A DNA stretch of 64,000 bases, from the NCBI RefSeq assembly GCF_016861695.1, contig NZ_BOLP01000002.1:92369-156368 (forward strand), given 5' to 3'. The translations under genes were made by a program, and so were the position numbers. The notes under the pieces were generated by a model, which did no database searches, was not told the origin of the DNA, and saw only the letters and a list, made by a program, of their open reading frames with translations. The DNA is from Levilactobacillus andaensis. GTDB taxonomy: Bacteria > Bacillota > Bacilli > Lactobacillales > Lactobacillaceae. Numbering within the stretch: position 1 is the first letter of the stretch; each line of letters starts with the position of its first letter. Shown piece after piece: positions 16,792-26,900 of the stretch.

Positions 16792-17754
16792 CTATTCGTA
16801 TTGTTCTAAGGTGGCCTGCAGCATCGCCCGCATCCGATCCACCAGCGAGACCGGCGACAAGACACGTAATCCGGCGCCCTGACTGAGGAGCCACAGCACG
16901 GCCCCATCAATTTTCACGTAAGCCTCAATCACGTAACTGCCATCCGGATATTCTCTAATCACGCGTGACCCCGGAAAATGGTCGAGCGCCGTCTGGACGT
17001 AATTGTAATACCGAAAACGAATCCGCGTGAGCGACCCGGAGTCCAGGAGGTAAGCGTAGTTGCGGTGTTCCTGCAGGGAGTAACGTTCATCATAATCGAG
17101 CTTCTCACCCGGGAGTTTCTCCTGGATGGCCTGAATCCGGTCCAAGCGGTAAAGCCAATACCCCGCGTGTTCTTCACTCAACATCGCCACATAAAAGTAG
17201 TAGGTTTCGAAAAACAACGCGACTGGTTGGGCGTGGTGCACCTGGGCATGGGTCTCGCCCGGGCGACTGCTGCGATAAGTGAAGACCATCCGTTGATTCT
17301 GTGTGATACAACTAGCCACTTCCCGCAACACGTGCAAAAGCGGCTTGCTGCGCGACAACGGCACGTAACTGCCCCGCGAAGGCGTCAATTGCTGGCGCAT
17401 GGCGTCCTGCATCACTGGCGACAGACCCGAACTGAGGTAGTCGAGCGTTCCCGATAGCTCCGTTTGATTCAGCGCCCGCGACCCCAACAGAATGTTGCTC
17501 ATTGCCAACACCATTTCAGCATCAGTCTCTTCACTTCGTCGCGACAGACGATAGGTGCCGTGCTCTTCAATGAGGTTCCTGACTGTATATTCGGATAACG
17601 CGCGGCGAATGTAGGCAAAATCCCGTTGGCTGGTCCGTTCGCTGACGGCATATTTGGCGGCGATTTTCTCCGCTTGCAACGTTTTCCCAGCCATCAACTG
17701 GACCATTAATTCCGCAATTCGCTGATTACTCTGCACGCTATTCACCCCGCTCAT
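16792..17754 (-). CDS. WYL-domain transcriptional regulator
   Basis: 320 residues. N-terminal DeoR/HTH_11 winged helix (AEKIAAKYAVSERTSQRDFA, about 30-49) and a WYL ligand-binding domain with FFETYYFYVAMLSEE ... YRLDRIQ in the middle, then a C-terminal WCX part. Such proteins respond to nucleotides, single-stranded DNA or second messengers. ATG at 17754 is taken; a TTG one codon earlier and a GTG a few codons later (with GCGGGG before it) are alternatives. Just upstream lies TTACATAATATATCA, reminiscent of the palindrome at 16717-16731. Confidence 0.85.
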   Translation of the reverse strand: MSGVNSVQSNQRIAELMVQLMAGKTLQAEKIAAKYAVSERTSQRDFAYIRRALSEYTVRNLIEEHGTYRLSRRSEETDAEMVLAMSNILLGSRALNQTELSGTLDYLSSGLSPVMQDAMRQQLTPSRGSYVPLSRSKPLLHVLREVASCITQNQRMVFTYRSSRPGETHAQVHHAQPVALFFETYYFYVAMLSEEHAGYWLYRLDRIQAIQEKLPGEKLDYDERYSLQEHRNYAYLLDSGSLTRIRFRYYNYVQTALDHFPGSRVIREYPDGSYVIEAYVKIDGAVLWLLSQGAGLRVLSPVSLVDRMRAMLQATLEQYE

Positions 17755-17808
17755 CAATTTACATAATATATCAGTAATTATGGGGCGAAACTGGTTAAAA
17801 GTAAACCG

Positions 17809-18810
17809 CTAAAAGTGAATCAAGACTTTCCCTTTAGGATGACCGGTGGCAACTAGCTTAAGCGCCTCGTTGATATCGGCTAATTTAAAGGGCGTTGGGT
17901 CGACTGCTGGCATGATCTGCGCTTCTTCTACCAATCGAGTGATGGTCCGCAACTGCTTGCCATCACTTCGGACGAAGATAAAGCGGTACTGGCCGCCAAC
18001 CTGTCTGGCCTGCCGATCAAGCTTCAGCCCAGCGAGGGTGAACAGCGTCGTCTTCCAGAATGGTAAATTGCGGTCCTTGGCGAATTGGCGGTTAGGCCCC
18101 ATGCGCAGGGATAGCAGCCGGCCACCGCGCTTCAGCACCTGCAGTTCATGGTCATATTCCTTAGGCCCGATGGTATCGATCACATAATCCACGGGGTCGA
18201 GTTCTTCCCAATAGTTCTCTTTGTGATAGTCAAAGTAATTCGTGACCCCTTGCGCCAAAAGTTGTTCTTTGGCCCGGGCGTTACCACTAACACTGACCTT
18301 CATGCCCATCGCCTTGGCAATCGGAATCGCCATTTGACCGAATGAGCCAGACCCACCGGGAATCATCACCGATTGGCCAGGCCGAGCGCCCAGCTCTTCA
18401 TGTAGGCCTTGGTAAGCCGTCAAACCAGTCAAGGGAACTGCGGCACTGTGGTCGAAGTCCATTCCCGCCGGCATCGGCGCCAGCGCATCCTGGTCGACCG
18501 CCACGTATTCGGCGAAGGCTCCGATCTTGGTGAGTGGCAACCGCGCGTAGACCTTGTCACCGACTTTAAAATCGGTAACCTGTTGCCCCACGGCCGACAC
18601 GACGCCGGACAGCTCGTTGCCCATGGTAACTGGCCGGGCGTAGTCTTGAATCAGCTTGACGCTACCAGTCCCAATCAACATTTCCAGGGGATTGACGGCA
18701 GCCGCTTTGACCTGGACGAGAACCTCGGAATCGGTAATTTTTGGTGTTGGCACTTCCCGGACGACGAGTTTGAAATCTTGTTGGTACTTGTCTAATTGCG
18801 CTGCTTGCAT
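17809..18810 (-). CDS. NADP-dependent quinone-oxidoreductase-like protein
   Basis: 333 residues of the zinc-lacking medium-chain dehydrogenase group: N-terminal GroES-like domain with VKAAAVNPLEMLIG, GNELSGVVSAVG, then Rossmann domain with MIPGGSGSFGQMAIPIAKAMG. No catalytic Cys or zinc ligands, consistent with NADPH:quinone or enone reduction. Divergent from the TetR regulator at 18969, which probably represses it through the shared GTAAC-containing intergenic region. Confidence 0.88.
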   Translation of the reverse strand: MQAAQLDKYQQDFKLVVREVPTPKITDSEVLVQVKAAAVNPLEMLIGTGSVKLIQDYARPVTMGNELSGVVSAVGQQVTDFKVGDKVYARLPLTKIGAFAEYVAVDQDALAPMPAGMDFDHSAAVPLTGLTAYQGLHEELGARPGQSVMIPGGSGSFGQMAIPIAKAMGMKVSVSGNARAKEQLLAQGVTNYFDYHKENYWEELDPVDYVIDTIGPKEYDHELQVLKRGGRLLSLRMGPNRQFAKDRNLPFWKTTLFTLAGLKLDRQARQVGGQYRFIFVRSDGKQLRTITRLVEEAQIMPAVDPTPFKLADINEALKLVATGHPKGKVLIHF

Positions 18811-18857
18811 AGTTAAATGATCCCCCTTGGATGTGTTGGTAAATTAATTTAATTTCC

Positions 18858-18933
18858 GTAACTTTTGTCAAAGTGTAAGTCATTTAGTAACAAAAGTCAA
18901 ATAAAGTTACTTTTCCCCATTTTGTGCTACACT
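18858..18933 (+). promoter_or_regulatory. TetR promoter with repeated operator half-sites
   Basis: Extended -10 TGCTACACT (-10 hexamer 18928-18933) with AGTTAC at 18905-18910, 17-base spacer. Half-sites GTAACnnnnGTCAAA occur at 18858 and 18887, and GTAAC (18887) faces GTTAC (18906) as an inverted pair. Likely binding region for the TetR protein controlling both divergent genes. Confidence 0.5.
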
Positions 18934-18968
18934 AGATAGAAAGCTATTCAAGGAGGTCGCCAACACCT

Positions 18969-19520
18969 ATGGCACAACTGACTCGCACTAAAATTATCGA
19001 TGTCGCCGAAACCCTCATCTCGCAAACCGGCGACGCTGCCGTCACCTTAGACCAAATCGCGCAGGAATTGGGCATCACCCACGCCGCCCTCTACAAACAT
19101 TTCCAGAACAAACGGGATCTGTGGGAAGCCGTCTCCGCTGCCTGGTTCCAACGAACGATTATCGCGGAGATCACCGTCGACGCCACGTTGCCGCCCGAGG
19201 ACCAGCTGCACGCGTGGCTCTGGGCTTTCGTGAACGCCAAAAAAAGGGCGTATAACACGAATCCCCAGATGTTTACGCTCAATACCCGTTACATCGACAA
19301 CAACCCCACAGCCCTCCGCACAGTGCTGACTAGCGCCTATCAGGTTATCGATGACATCTTAGGCTACCACGATGCCAACTTTGAACGTGCAGAAACGATT
19401 CTGGCAACGTTTTCCGCCTTCACCCTGCCGAATTTCAAGGACAGCTGGAACGCACCGGACTATGAGCAACGGTTTGAGCTGACTTGGAAGTTGATTGCAC
19501 CTGGGTTGAAAACATTTTAA
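18969..19520 (+). CDS. TetR/AcrR family regulator
   Basis: 183 residues; N-terminal HTH (DAAVTLDQIAQELGITHAAL, then YKHFQNKRDLWEAV) followed by an all-helical ligand-binding domain. AAGGAGG lies before the ATG. Its most likely targets are itself and the divergent oxidoreductase at 17809-18810. Confidence 0.9.
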   Translation: MAQLTRTKIIDVAETLISQTGDAAVTLDQIAQELGITHAALYKHFQNKRDLWEAVSAAWFQRTIIAEITVDATLPPEDQLHAWLWAFVNAKKRAYNTNPQMFTLNTRYIDNNPTALRTVLTSAYQVIDDILGYHDANFERAETILATFSAFTLPNFKDSWNAPDYEQRFELTWKLIAPGLKTF

Positions 19521-19535
19521 CCTGATTGTCGTAAA

Positions 19536-19570
19536 AACGCGTTCGGAAGATTATTCCGGACGCGCTTTTT
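19536..19570 (+). terminator. terminator of the TetR gene
   Basis: GCGTTCGGAA / TTCCGGACGC hairpin followed by TTTTT. Confidence 0.85.
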
Positions 19571-19579
19571 GCTGTAGAA

Positions 19580-19776
19580 CACAATCAGAGCCGGAGGAGG
19601 ACAGGGATGTAGTCGGCCGTGGAGGTGCTGTTAGCTGGCGATCCTTTAGCCGGCTTACAGCACGGGCGACTTTGAAGACGCGTGGTCTTCGTGGCTTCAA
19701 AGCGAGCGAGAAGACTGGTGTCCTTCCAGGCTGAAGCGTCCCCACAGCAGGCGGAATCCCTGGCAGCCGCAGTGCG
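19580..19776 (+). repeat. dispersed 197-bp structured element, copy 1
   Basis: Aligns without gaps to 57489-57685; I count 18 differences in 197 bases (about 91% identity). It folds into several hairpins: a closing CAGGGAT/ATCCCTG, GTGCTGT.AGCTGGC / GCCGGCT.ACAGCAC, CTTTGAAG/CTTCAAAG and AGACTGG/CCAG. Two of the differences between copies keep pairing only if the plus strand is the RNA (U.G versus U-A and A-U versus G.U), while two others break a pair, so an RNA gene is suggested but not proved. The minus-strand frame over it (GTLQPGRTPVFSLALKP...) is probably spurious. Confidence 0.7.
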
Positions 19777-19805
19777 TAGTTAACCGCCTTAGGTCGCACT
19801 CTGCA

Positions 19806-19845
19806 TAAAAAAAGAGACCAGCTCATTTCTGAGCTGGCCTCCCGA
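19806..19845 (-). terminator. terminator of the phosphoketolase gene
   Basis: Minus-strand GAGGCCAGCTCA / TGAGCTGGTCTC hairpin followed by TTTTTTT. Confidence 0.88.
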
Positions 19846-19871
19846 GTTTTAATTAACGTTGAATTAAAGAA

Positions 19872-22331
19872 TTACTTCTTTAATGGCGTCCATTGCCACT
19901 TCGTAAATTCTTCGATATCGCGACCTTCGTCACGAGTGATCTTCATGTGCTTAGCTAAGATAGTGTCCATCTTGGCATCGAAGGCCTTACCGGCAGCTTC
20001 GTCGATAACACCCTTAGCAATCAAGGTGTTAACTGCGTCCTTGGCTTGGTGGAACCGGTCAAGTTCGGAGTAGACACGCATGTCGTAAGCAGTAGTGATG
20101 TCACCATCTTCACGGTAACCATGGACATGTAAGCCCAAGTGTTGACGTTCGTAGAAGAAGGATTCAATCAAGTCTTCGTAACCGTGGAAACCAAAGACAA
20201 CAGGAGTCCCGGATTCGCCGAAGAATGAGCTGAATTCAGCATCGCTCAAGGCACGTTCGTCGTTCAGAGGCCCGTTCTTCTTTTGAAGACGTTCCAATTC
20301 AACAACGTTGACGTAACGCATCTTAACAGCTGGGAATGCAGCATTGAGCAAGTCAATGGCAGCCAACGTTTCGATGGTAGGTTCAACACCGGCAGAAGCA
20401 AAGACGATATCAGCATCTTCACCTTCAGCAACAGTGGAAGCCCAGTCGATAGTCTTCAAACCAGTGTTAGCCAGTTCTTCAGCTTCGGCAACGGAGAACC
20501 ATTGTTGACGTGGTTGCTTAGAAGCAACGATATGGTTCAACTTTTGACGGTCCTTGAAGGCGCGGTCAAATACAGCCAAGAGTGAGTTAGCATCTGCTGG
20601 CAGGTATTGGCGAATGAAGTCAGACTTCTTTTCGGACAAGTGGGTCAGCATACCTGGGTCTTGGTGGGTGTAACCGTTATGGTCTTGTTGGAATACGGTT
20701 GAAGTTGAAACCAGGTTCAATGATGGGTAATCATTACGCCATGGTTCAGCAGCAGCCTGACGGATCCACTTGAAGTGTTGAGTCGTCATTGAGTCGACAA
20801 CGCGCAAGAATGATTCGTAAGACGTGAACACACCGGTACGACCAGTTAAGGTGTAACCTTCAAGCCAACCTTCAGCTTGGTGTTCTGATAATTGAGCATC
20901 CAAGATACGGCCTTCTGGGGCTTCGTATTGGTCGTTTGGTTCCTTGACCTTACTCATCCATTGACGGTTAGTGATCTTGAACATTTCCCAAAGACGGTTA
21001 GACATCGTTTCGTCAGGTCCGAATACACGGAATGACGTTGGGTTCTTCGTGGCAACGCCAGCAAAGAAGGTTGACAGAACGTTCATATCCATGTTCTTGT
21101 TGCCATCTGGCAATTGAGTCCCACGGTTATTTTCGTTGATGTCGTTAGCGAAGTCTTTCCAGTTTGGTAAGTCGAGCGTTTCAGGCTTTTCGCCACGAGC
21201 ACGGCCACCATTAGCAACTGGGTTAGCAGCCATCCGCTTGTCGCCCTTAGGAGCGAAGTCAGCGACTTCTGCCTTCAATGAACCATCCGTGTTGAATAAT
21301 TCAGCAGGCTTGTATGAGTTCATCCAAGCTTCGAATTCTGGAAGTTCGTCAAGCTTACCTTGTGCTAAGCCAAGTGGAACTTGGTGAGCACGGAAGGAGC
21401 CTTCGATTGGTTCGCCAGCTGGGTTCGTCTTAGGACCGCCCCAACCTTTAGGCAAACGAGCGATAACGACTGGCCAAGCAGCAACTTCGCCGTCTTGGTA
21501 CTTGCCGTTTTCACGGGCGTCTTTTTGGATTTGCTTGATGTCAGCGATAGCTTGGTCAAATAACTTAGCAGCTTTTTCGTGGTAAGTCATGTAATCATGG
21601 ATATCGTCGTTTTCAAGGAAACGAGGTGACCAGCCTAAACCTTCGAAGAACTTAGCGATGTTTTCATCGCTCATCCGTGAGAAGAGAGTTGGGTTGGAGA
21701 TCTTGAATCCGTTTAAGTCAAGAATAGGTAATACGGCACCATCGTTCTTAGGGTTCAAGAACTTGATGGAATGCCATGCAGTCATGGCTGGGCCAGTTTC
21801 AACTTCCCCATCACCAACAACCGTAAAGGCGATTTGGTCTGGGTTGTCTAAGACAGCACCAGTAGCATGTGAAAGTGAGTAACCAAGTTCCCCACCTTCG
21901 TGGAGTGAACCAGGCGTTTGGGCAGTCATGTGGGAACCAATTCCACCAGGGAATGAGAACCGCTTGTACAGACGTGACATCCCTTCAAGGTCCTGAGTGA
22001 TTTCAGGGTAAGCATCCGTGTACGTGCCGTCCAAGTAAGAGTTAGTTACCATTACTTGACCACCATGACCAGGGCCACCGATATAGAACATGTTCAAGCC
22101 GTACTTGTTGATCAGACGGTTAGCGTGCGCATACAGGAAAGTTTGTCCTGAAATAGTACCCCAGTGTCCGATAGGCTTAACCTTAACGTCGTCCTTTTGG
22201 ATTGGTGTGTTCGTAACTGAGAACAATGGGTTGCTCTTCAGGAAGATCATACCACCGGAAAGGTACGTTGTAGCACGCCACCAAGCGTCAACTTTTTCCA
22301 AGTAAGACTTGGAATCAAAATCTACTGCCAT
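19872..22331 (-). CDS. xfp: xylulose-5-phosphate/fructose-6-phosphate phosphoketolase
   Basis: 819 residues, the normal length. Thiamine diphosphate enzyme that splits xylulose 5-phosphate (or fructose 6-phosphate) with phosphate into acetyl phosphate and glyceraldehyde 3-phosphate (or erythrose 4-phosphate): the key step of heterolactic fermentation. Family signatures are [19 protein letters not shown] (about 83-101), the TPP motif GDGEVETGP (about 173), and [10 protein letters not shown] in the C-terminal half. Codon use is strongly biased, as in highly expressed genes. GAAGGAG precedes the ATG; strong promoter upstream; monocistronic. Confidence 0.97.
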   Translation of the reverse strand: MAVDFDSKSYLEKVDAWWRATTYLSGGMIFLKSNPLFSVTNTPIQKDDVKVKPIGHWGTISGQTFLYAHANRLINKYGLNMFYIGGPGHGGQVMVTNSYLDGTYTDAYPEITQDLEGMSRLYKRFSFPGGIGSHMTAQTPGSLHEGGELGYSLSHATGAVLDNPDQIAFTVVGDGEVETGPAMTAWHSIKFLNPKNDGAVLPILDLNGFKISNPTLFSRMSDENIAKFFEGLGWSPRFLENDDIHDYMTYHEKAAKLFDQAIADIKQIQKDARENGKYQDGEVAAWPVVIARLPKGWGGPKTNPAGEPIEGSFRAHQVPLGLAQGKLDELPEFEAWMNSYKPAELFNTDGSLKAEVADFAPKGDKRMAANPVANGGRARGEKPETLDLPNWKDFANDINENNRGTQLPDGNKNMDMNVLSTFFAGVATKNPTSFRVFGPDETMSNRLWEMFKITNRQWMSKVKEPNDQYEAPEGRILDAQLSEHQAEGWLEGYTLTGRTGVFTSYESFLRVVDSMTTQHFKWIRQAAAEPWRNDYPSLNLVSTSTVFQQDHNGYTHQDPGMLTHLSEKKSDFIRQYLPADANSLLAVFDRAFKDRQKLNHIVASKQPRQQWFSVAEAEELANTGLKTIDWASTVAEGEDADIVFASAGVEPTIETLAAIDLLNAAFPAVKMRYVNVVELERLQKKNGPLNDERALSDAEFSSFFGESGTPVVFGFHGYEDLIESFFYERQHLGLHVHGYREDGDITTAYDMRVYSELDRFHQAKDAVNTLIAKGVIDEAAGKAFDAKMDTILAKHMKITRDEGRDIEEFTKWQWTPLKK

Positions 22332-22410
22332 GAATTCTACACTCCTTCGTGTCGTTGAGTTGCATCTTCTAAATTAACATCAATGAGTCAGAGTCAATTT
22401 GTATTCTTTA

Positions 22411-22438
22411 ACTATACTAAACTTTTCGAAAAAGTCAA
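22411..22438 (-). promoter_or_regulatory. promoter of the phosphoketolase gene
   Basis: Minus strand TTGACT (22438-22433), 16-base spacer, TATAGT (22416-22411), about 80 bases before the ATG. A second TTGACT lies about 42 bases downstream and may be an additional start region. Confidence 0.6.
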
Positions 22439-22712
22439 CCTTTTTCTAAAGTGGTACGACCCAATATCTGGACAAATCACTTTTCATAGCTAGCACAGCT
22501 TGCAAATTCCGTACCGAAATCGACCGTTTGCGTTCGCCACGACCCTTCTATCGGTTGCCACGACTTGTTTTCCCAGAAACTGAATTCAAAATCCGAATTT
22601 CGTTCTCAGTATACCAGATTTTTACCGTGAAGCATCGTGGTTTACTCGTGTCTGGAAGATTTTCTTTGCGGAAACTGACCATTTTCACTTTCAAACGGGG
22701 TCGATTTACACG

Positions 22713-22745
22713 AAAAAAGACTAAGCCGATGAGTGACTTAGTCCG
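22713..22745 (-). terminator. terminator of the GT8 gene
   Basis: Minus-strand GACTAAG / CTTAGTC hairpin with TTTTTT tail. The 270 bases between this and the phosphoketolase promoter hold no gene I can support. Confidence 0.75.
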
Positions 22746-22762
22746 TTTTCAATCCAATTTTT

Positions 22763-23620
22763 CTAGTTTTCATCCACCGTCACTCGCGCCAACTTCGCTG
22801 TTAACCGCTGTAACTGCTGCTGATAGTTCAGAAATAGCCCGGTAAACTTGCTGTCGCTGTTGGCGTCCCACGGTTTGGGCGTGCCGCAGTAGTGCAAAAT
22901 GACCGTGTTGGCCATGACCCAGTGGATGTCGTGTTGACTCAAACTGCGTGTCTGATAGCCTAAATATTTTCGCGTGTCGTAATTCCAAATTTCCTCAGGA
23001 ATTTCTACGATATCTGACCCATAAAGAAAGTTGAGGACATCTTGGTCCGGTAAAAGGAGCTCGTTTTGGTGTTCTTCGATCATCTTGGTGATGTCGTCTA
23101 ACTTGATTTTGGCTCGTGCTTGGTCGAGGTCAATCACCAATACACCGGAATTAAAGTAGCTGGTCGTGGTCCCCAGTCGCAGCTGATTCACGCTGTCGAC
23201 CAGGTTGGTGACGCCGCGATGGACAGCAGCTGCCAGCATATGGCCGTCCAGATCTAGCTCCCAGAGTGGTCGCAACGGGTTGATGACTAGCAAATCGGGG
23301 TCCAAATAGATGACCCGTTTGACCGTTGGTGGCAGAATCTGTCCGCTCAGTAACCGGAAGTACATTTCCTTCGGGTAGCGCTTGATCAGCGGCACCCCGG
23401 CGGCGAAATCCGTTTGTACCCGTTCGTTGCTGAACTGCCAGTCGAACGCGGCGGTCAGGTTCCGCACGTCGTCGACTTCGGCCGCCGTCAGACTGGCGTG
23501 TACCAACCACAAGTGAATCTGTTCATCCGGATTATTCGCGTGTACCGAGTAGAGCATCACCTTTAACGGCGCCAAATAGCCCGCGTTGAGGGTGACCAGG
23601 AGATTGATTTCATCAGACAA
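22763..23620 (-). CDS. glycosyltransferase family 8 protein
   Basis: 285 residues. GT-A fold opening INLLVTLNAGYLAPLKVML, with metal-binding DxD at 107-109 in VIYLDPDLLVINP and the later YFNSGVLVIDLD and LPDQDVLNFLY segments typical of GT8 (galactosyl/glucosyl transferases of surface polysaccharide, LgtC-like). The start is TTG (no ATG available in frame), with GGTGGAAG upstream. It stands alone and could modify wall teichoic acid, polysaccharide or the neighbouring serine/threonine-rich adhesin; the last is speculation. Confidence 0.87.
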   Translation of the reverse strand: MSDEINLLVTLNAGYLAPLKVMLYSVHANNPDEQIHLWLVHASLTAAEVDDVRNLTAAFDWQFSNERVQTDFAAGVPLIKRYPKEMYFRLLSGQILPPTVKRVIYLDPDLLVINPLRPLWELDLDGHMLAAAVHRGVTNLVDSVNQLRLGTTTSYFNSGVLVIDLDQARAKIKLDDITKMIEEHQNELLLPDQDVLNFLYGSDIVEIPEEIWNYDTRKYLGYQTRSLSQHDIHWVMANTVILHYCGTPKPWDANSDSKFTGLFLNYQQQLQRLTAKLARVTVDEN

Positions 23621-23811
23621 AATCTTCCACCGACTTTCGTTGTTATTTTGACTTCTCTTCTATAGTTAATCATTTTTGGTCGAAATAAACACGGATTGTG
23701 ACCCAGACGGCCATTTTTCTTGGTGATGGTTTATTCCAGACGACTTGCCTAGGCGAAATATCCCTCACTAGGTATACTGAAAGCATTACAGCTAAGGAGT
23801 GTGTCTCGACT

Positions 23812-23901
23812 ATGGAGTTAACGTTATTTTATGCGGCAAGTGCGAGTCCCATGGCGCCCCACATATTAACCAGCAGAACCAAACGAACAAAGAAGGAGTA
23901 A
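23812..23901 (+). CDS. possible 29-residue peptide
   Basis: ATG at 23812, peptide beginning MELTLFYAASASPMAPH and ending in a basic TKRTKKE. A TATACT box (23773-23778) and AAGGAG (23794) precede it, and a strong hairpin follows. The -35 box is poor and the ribosome site is a little far (12 bases). No homologue recognised; may be a remnant. Confidence 0.3.
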   Translation: MELTLFYAASASPMAPHILTSRTKRTKKE

Positions 23902-23935
23902 AACCAGATGTTTTCTGGCCTTACTCCTTCTTTTA
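23886..23935. terminator. terminator hairpin after the giant adhesin gene
   Basis: GAAGGAGTAAaaCCAGA / TCTGGccTTACTCCTTC perfect long stem. T-rich on both sides, so it may serve the adhesin (minus) and the small frame (plus). Confidence 0.75.
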
Positions 23936-23963
23936 ATTAAACTACCAATTAGCTCCTAATCAG

Positions 23964-26900
23964 CTAGTGACGCTTACGAACAAACGGCGTTACCAACAAT
24001 GACAGTAGCAACGCACCCAAAGCGGTCAAGAAGCTCTCGTCTTGCTGTCCCGTTTGTGGCAGTTCAGCTTGCTGTTGCTTCGTTAACTTCTGTTGAGACG
24101 GTGTCTGTCCAGTTGTAGCAATGTCCCGTGCCTGTCCCGCACTAACAAGTGCCGGTGACTGTGCACGACGTCGCTTCATGTCAGCCTTCAAGGTCGTTCT
24201 TTGTCCGTTCAGGCCTCTATGTTGACCTGCTCCGGCGTTCTTTTTCAGCGCCTTCTTCAAAGGCTGTTTCCGTGACGTGGCGTGGCGACTATTCGATGCG
24301 CCAGCAAGCTGACGCGTAAAGGTCGGTACCGTGCCAGACGCATCAAACTTAACGATGGTCTCACCACCCATGCCATCCGATAAAATTGCGAGTAAGGCAC
24401 CGGGCGCAATCGTTCGCTGCTCGATAACGTGCCCATTTTTCAGCTCACTAATAATCCGTTTACCGGTGATTGGATCGTAAGTGTAGATGACGCCACTGCC
24501 ATCTGGCCACTGCTTGGTGATCTTCACGGTCTTATCAGCATCATCTGTCGGTGCCACATCGTAGCTGGCTGGATAGTGCGTAAACGTTGGCATCGTGGCT
24601 GACTGACTGAACTCGATAACTGTTCTGCCACCAGCACCGTCCGGCAACGTGACTTCCGTATCGCCGGGCGCAAGCGTCCGTTGGTCAACTATTTTGCCGT
24701 TCTTTTGCTCACTGATTGTCCGTTTGCCAGTCGCTGGATCGTTGGTATAGGTTGTCTCACTGCCATCTGGCCACTGCTTGGTTACTTTGACGATGTTACC
24801 AGCGGCGTCCTTGGTCGTGGCCGTGACGTTACCCGCCTTGTCAGTCGTCTTCTGCGTCGTGTAGTGGTCAAACGTTGGCATCGTGGCTGGCGAACTAAAC
24901 TTGGCAATCATTTCACCATCAGCATCATCCTTCAATGTCACTTCCGTCGTATCTGGCGCAAGCGTCTGTTCGTCGACTGTCTTGCCGTCCTTTTGCTCAC
25001 TGATTGTCCGTTTGCCAGTCGCTGGATCGTTGGTATAGGTTGTCTCACTGCCATCTGGCCACTGCTTGGTTACTTTGACGATGTTACCAGCGGCGTCCTT
25101 GGTCGTGGCTGTGACAGTGCCCGCCTTGTCGGTCGTCTGCTGCGTCGTGTAGTGTTCAAACGTTGGCGCTGTTGCTGGTGAACTAATCTTGACAACCGTT
25201 TCACCCCCAACATCATCCGGCAACGTGACTTCCGTATCACCGGGCGCAAGTGTCCGCTGAGTAACGGTCTTGCCGTTCTTCTGCTCAGTGACCGTCTGCT
25301 TGCCGGTCGCTGGATCGTTGGTGTAAATCGTGGTACTGCCGTCATTCCAGTCTTTCACGACTTTGACGACATCACCCTTGGCGTCTTTCGTGGTCGTTGT
25401 GGCGTTACCCGCCTTGTCAACATCTTTCTTCGTTGTGTAGTGTTCAAACGTTGGGGCAGAACCCGGTTGCCCGGCATTGACAATGGTCTCACCACCATCG
25501 CCGCTTGGCAAAGTGGCCTTCCCGGAGTTCGGTTCAATCGTCTGTTCGGCGACTGTCTTACCGTCCTTCTGTTCAGTAACCGTTCGTTTGCCAGTAGCTG
25601 GATCGTTGGTGTAAATCGTGGTGCTGCCGTCATTCCAGTCTTTCACGACCTTAACGACATCGCCCTTAGCGTCTTTCGTGGTCGTCGTGGCGTTGCCCGA
25701 CTTGTCGACATCTTTCTTGGTCGTGTAATGCTCAAACGTTGGATCAGATCCTGGTTGCCCAGCATCGACAGTGGTTTCACCGCCATCACCGCTTGGCAAC
25801 GTGGCCTTCCCGGAGTTCGGTTCAATCGTCTGTTCGGCGACTGTCTTACCATCCTTCTGTTCAGTGACCGTTTGTTTACCAGTAGCCGGATCATTGGTGT
25901 AAGTCGTGGTGCTACCGTCATTCCAGTCTTTCACGACCTTAACGACATCGCCCTTAGCGTCTTTCGTAGTCGTCGTGGCGTTACCCGACTTGTCGACATC
26001 CTTATCAGTCGTAAAGTGGTCAAACGTTGGCTGCTTGGTTGTCGGGTCGAGATCAACAACGCTGACCGTATTGCCACCATCAGGTAACGTTGCCTTCGCA
26101 GATTCCGGCGTGATTGTTTGTTGACCAACAGTCTTACCATCCTTCTGCTCCTGCACGGTCCGATCGCCCGTTGTTGGACTATAGTGATAGATTGTCTCGC
26201 TACCATCCGTCCACTGTTGATCAACCTGGACCACGTTTCCATCCGGATCTTTTTCAGTGATCGTCACGTTGCCTTTAGCATCAGTATCCTTGCCCAAGAC
26301 CTTCAGCTGACCAGGGACGACTGTTACCGCATAATTAGGATTACCGGCAACTCCGTCAATCGCATAAGTCCCGACTTCCTTGCTATCCGGTTCCACGTAA
26401 TGCAGGTCTAATTTCGAGTTGTCACTGACTAGTGACCCCTTAACCAGTTCTGCCCGGTTCTCAGGATTCTGGTGGCCAGCGAACATCTCTTGGCTAGCCA
26501 CACGAACCGTCACCGCCCGCTTAGCAACATTTAACTGACCCAGACTAAACGTCGTAAACTTATAGTTTGGATTCTTTTTGGCTAAGTTCTTCTGTGCTTG
26601 CTTCGTCAACTGAACCGTGTAGTCACCGGCCTGTAAGTCAGCCGGAGCAACGACTTGTTTCTGCTGGTTGATCAGTTCCAAGTCACTCAGAGCGAAGGCC
26701 GAGTCCATACGAAGAAAACTAAATCTCCCCATAAACCTTGGCATATAGCCATAAACAATGTTTGCCTCATTAATTGTGACCTTGGCCTCAGCCGGATTAA
26801 TCGTGAACGTCCCAGGTAAAACAACCGTCGTATAATTCTGATTAGTTGCTGTTCCCGTAATCGCATACGTCCCAACCGTTTCACCGGCCTCACGCGTCAA

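Noticed and set aside
19551..19826. Minus-strand frame of 91 codons over the 197-bp element, with a similar frame at 57451-57654
   Set aside because: No ribosome site, unusual Arg/Pro/Ser-rich composition, and differences between the copies fit RNA stems at least as well as codons. Treated as a structured repeat instead.
22528..22845. 105-codon plus-strand frame
   Set aside because: Overlaps the 3' end and terminator of the GT8 gene on the other strand, has no ribosome site and no protein-like pattern.
24300..26295. Regular 288-bp repeats that might suggest a CRISPR or satellite array
   Set aside because: They are in-frame protein repeats of a surface adhesin; unit length and lack of unique spacers exclude CRISPR.
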